Assembly (NCBI RefSeq): GCF_900114005.1
Contig: NZ_FORM01000002.1
Coordinates: 1-64,000 of the forward strand
Reading direction: 5' to 3'
Origin: Olleya namhaensis
GTDB taxonomy: Bacteria; Bacteroidota; Bacteroidia; Flavobacteriales; Flavobacteriaceae
DNA length: 64,000 nucleotides
Of this stretch, positions 63,612 through 64,000 are shown piece by piece; positions within the stretch are counted from its first letter, which is position 1, and every line of letters begins with the position of its first letter. The notes beneath the pieces are model-generated. The model saw only the letters and a program-made list of their open reading frames with translations. It did no database searches and was not told where the DNA came from. A program made the translations under genes and the position numbers.

Positions 63612-64000
63612 CTAAAAGCTCCAACCTTTATAATCACTAGAGGCTTCTAATCTATTCTCTGTAGCATCTTCTAATTCTGAAAAGAAATCAATTCCGGTTA
63701 AATTTTCAATAGTATCAACTGAAGTTACAAATTTATATAATGGCTGATCAGACTCTTGATGAGGCATCAAAAATGCGATAACTTTAGTCTTACCAGAATT
63801 ATTATCTATCAATACTTTATAAAACTGATTAGGCACAGCCACTTTTTCTGTTCCAATAGTTTTCATTTTTCCTTTTAAAACACCTCCAGAAACCACAAAA
63901 ACACCATCATATTTACTAGCCCAATACCTAGTCTTTTGTTCTAATCGATTCCAAACACCTGCATTAAAATCATGTCGTTGAGGAGAAATATTACTAGTCA
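63612..64000 (-). CDS. DNA/RNA non-specific endonuclease, C-terminal part
   Basis: The frame is open from the right edge to the stop at 63612 and about 128 residues are visible. The N-terminal visible segment TSNISPQRHDFNAGVWNRLE is the family motif that follows the catalytic DRGH, which is off the window. The core GVFVVSGGVLKGK, VPNQFYKVLID, AFLMPHQ and SVDTIENLTGIDFF is typical of the NUC/NucA family. Members are usually secreted metal-dependent nucleases. No start or signal peptide can be seen. Confidence 0.9.
   Translation of the reverse strand, partial: TSNISPQRHDFNAGVWNRLEQKTRYWASKYDGVFVVSGGVLKGKMKTIGTEKVAVPNQFYKVLIDNNSGKTKVIAFLMPHQESDQPLYKFVTSVDTIENLTGIDFFSELEDATENRLEASSDYKGWSF

Overview
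The window is a low-GC, gene-dense chromosomal segment of a Flavobacteriaceae-type member of the Bacteroidota. The signs are Bacteroidota promoter boxes (TAnnTTTG, often with TTG 17-23 bases upstream), almost no Shine-Dalgarno sequences except a strong one before rpsU, SusC/RagA-type sequence, a hypoxanthine phosphoribosyltransferase-adenylate kinase fusion, and families common in flavobacteria (DUF2851, DUF3467, GbsR, LytTR two-component pairs). I cannot name genus or species. I see no insertion sequence, prophage, CRISPR array, rRNA operon or replication origin.

Layout. 1-2374: the start of a secreted calcium-repeat surface protein that runs off the left edge. 2771-4360: prfC. 4578-19800 (minus): an information-processing block read rpsU, xerC, hpf, tRNA-Thr/Tyr/Gly/Thr, tuf, tRNA-Trp, secE, nusG, rplK, rplA, rplJ, rplL, rpoB, rpoC, DUF3467, in the order widely conserved in bacteria. 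19882-32510: mostly housekeeping and envelope genes: an acyl-CoA dehydrogenase whose 3' end is tandemly repeated, a ComEA-like protein, an alanine/Na+ symporter, a K+ channel, PspC, DUF2851, an MFS transporter, mpl, a tail-anchored protein and a TPR protein. 32638-45960: an envelope/proteolysis region with a 2,202-residue alpha-2-macroglobulin carrying an inserted TonB-plug module, a LytTR/histidine-kinase operon with two small membrane proteins, an S9 peptidase broken by a frameshift, and an alpha/beta hydrolase. 46081-50031: obg, the HPRT-Adk fusion, purK and purE. 50031-50595: a gene-free stretch that appears to hold three tandem small-RNA genes. 50595-57887: an M3 peptidase, a GbsR-controlled cluster of small membrane proteins, a methyltransferase and a TIGR01777 protein, then an ECF sigma/ZAS anti-sigma pair and a UbiA-like protein. 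58050-64000: gcvP, a KAS III-like enzyme, a methyltransferase, a family 2 glycosyltransferase, and the C-terminal part of a DNA/RNA non-specific endonuclease cut by the right edge.

Most interesting signals. (i) Three tandem minus-strand units after purE share promoter, 5' hairpin, the word AATAGCGAT and a terminator at nearly fixed distances; they look like a small-RNA family. (ii) Six similar 11-mers in three pairs of exactly 21-bp period lie at the same distance from -7-like boxes before the alpha-2-macroglobulin gene, the LytTR operon and the S9 peptidase, which suggests a local LytTR regulon. (iii) An 86-bp unit made from the last codons of the acyl-CoA dehydrogenase gene is repeated downstream with only silent differences in its coding-derived part. 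(iv) A carboxypeptidase-regulatory/TonB-plug module sits where the bait region of the macroglobulin is expected. All functional statements come from reading motifs and context; no database search was run.
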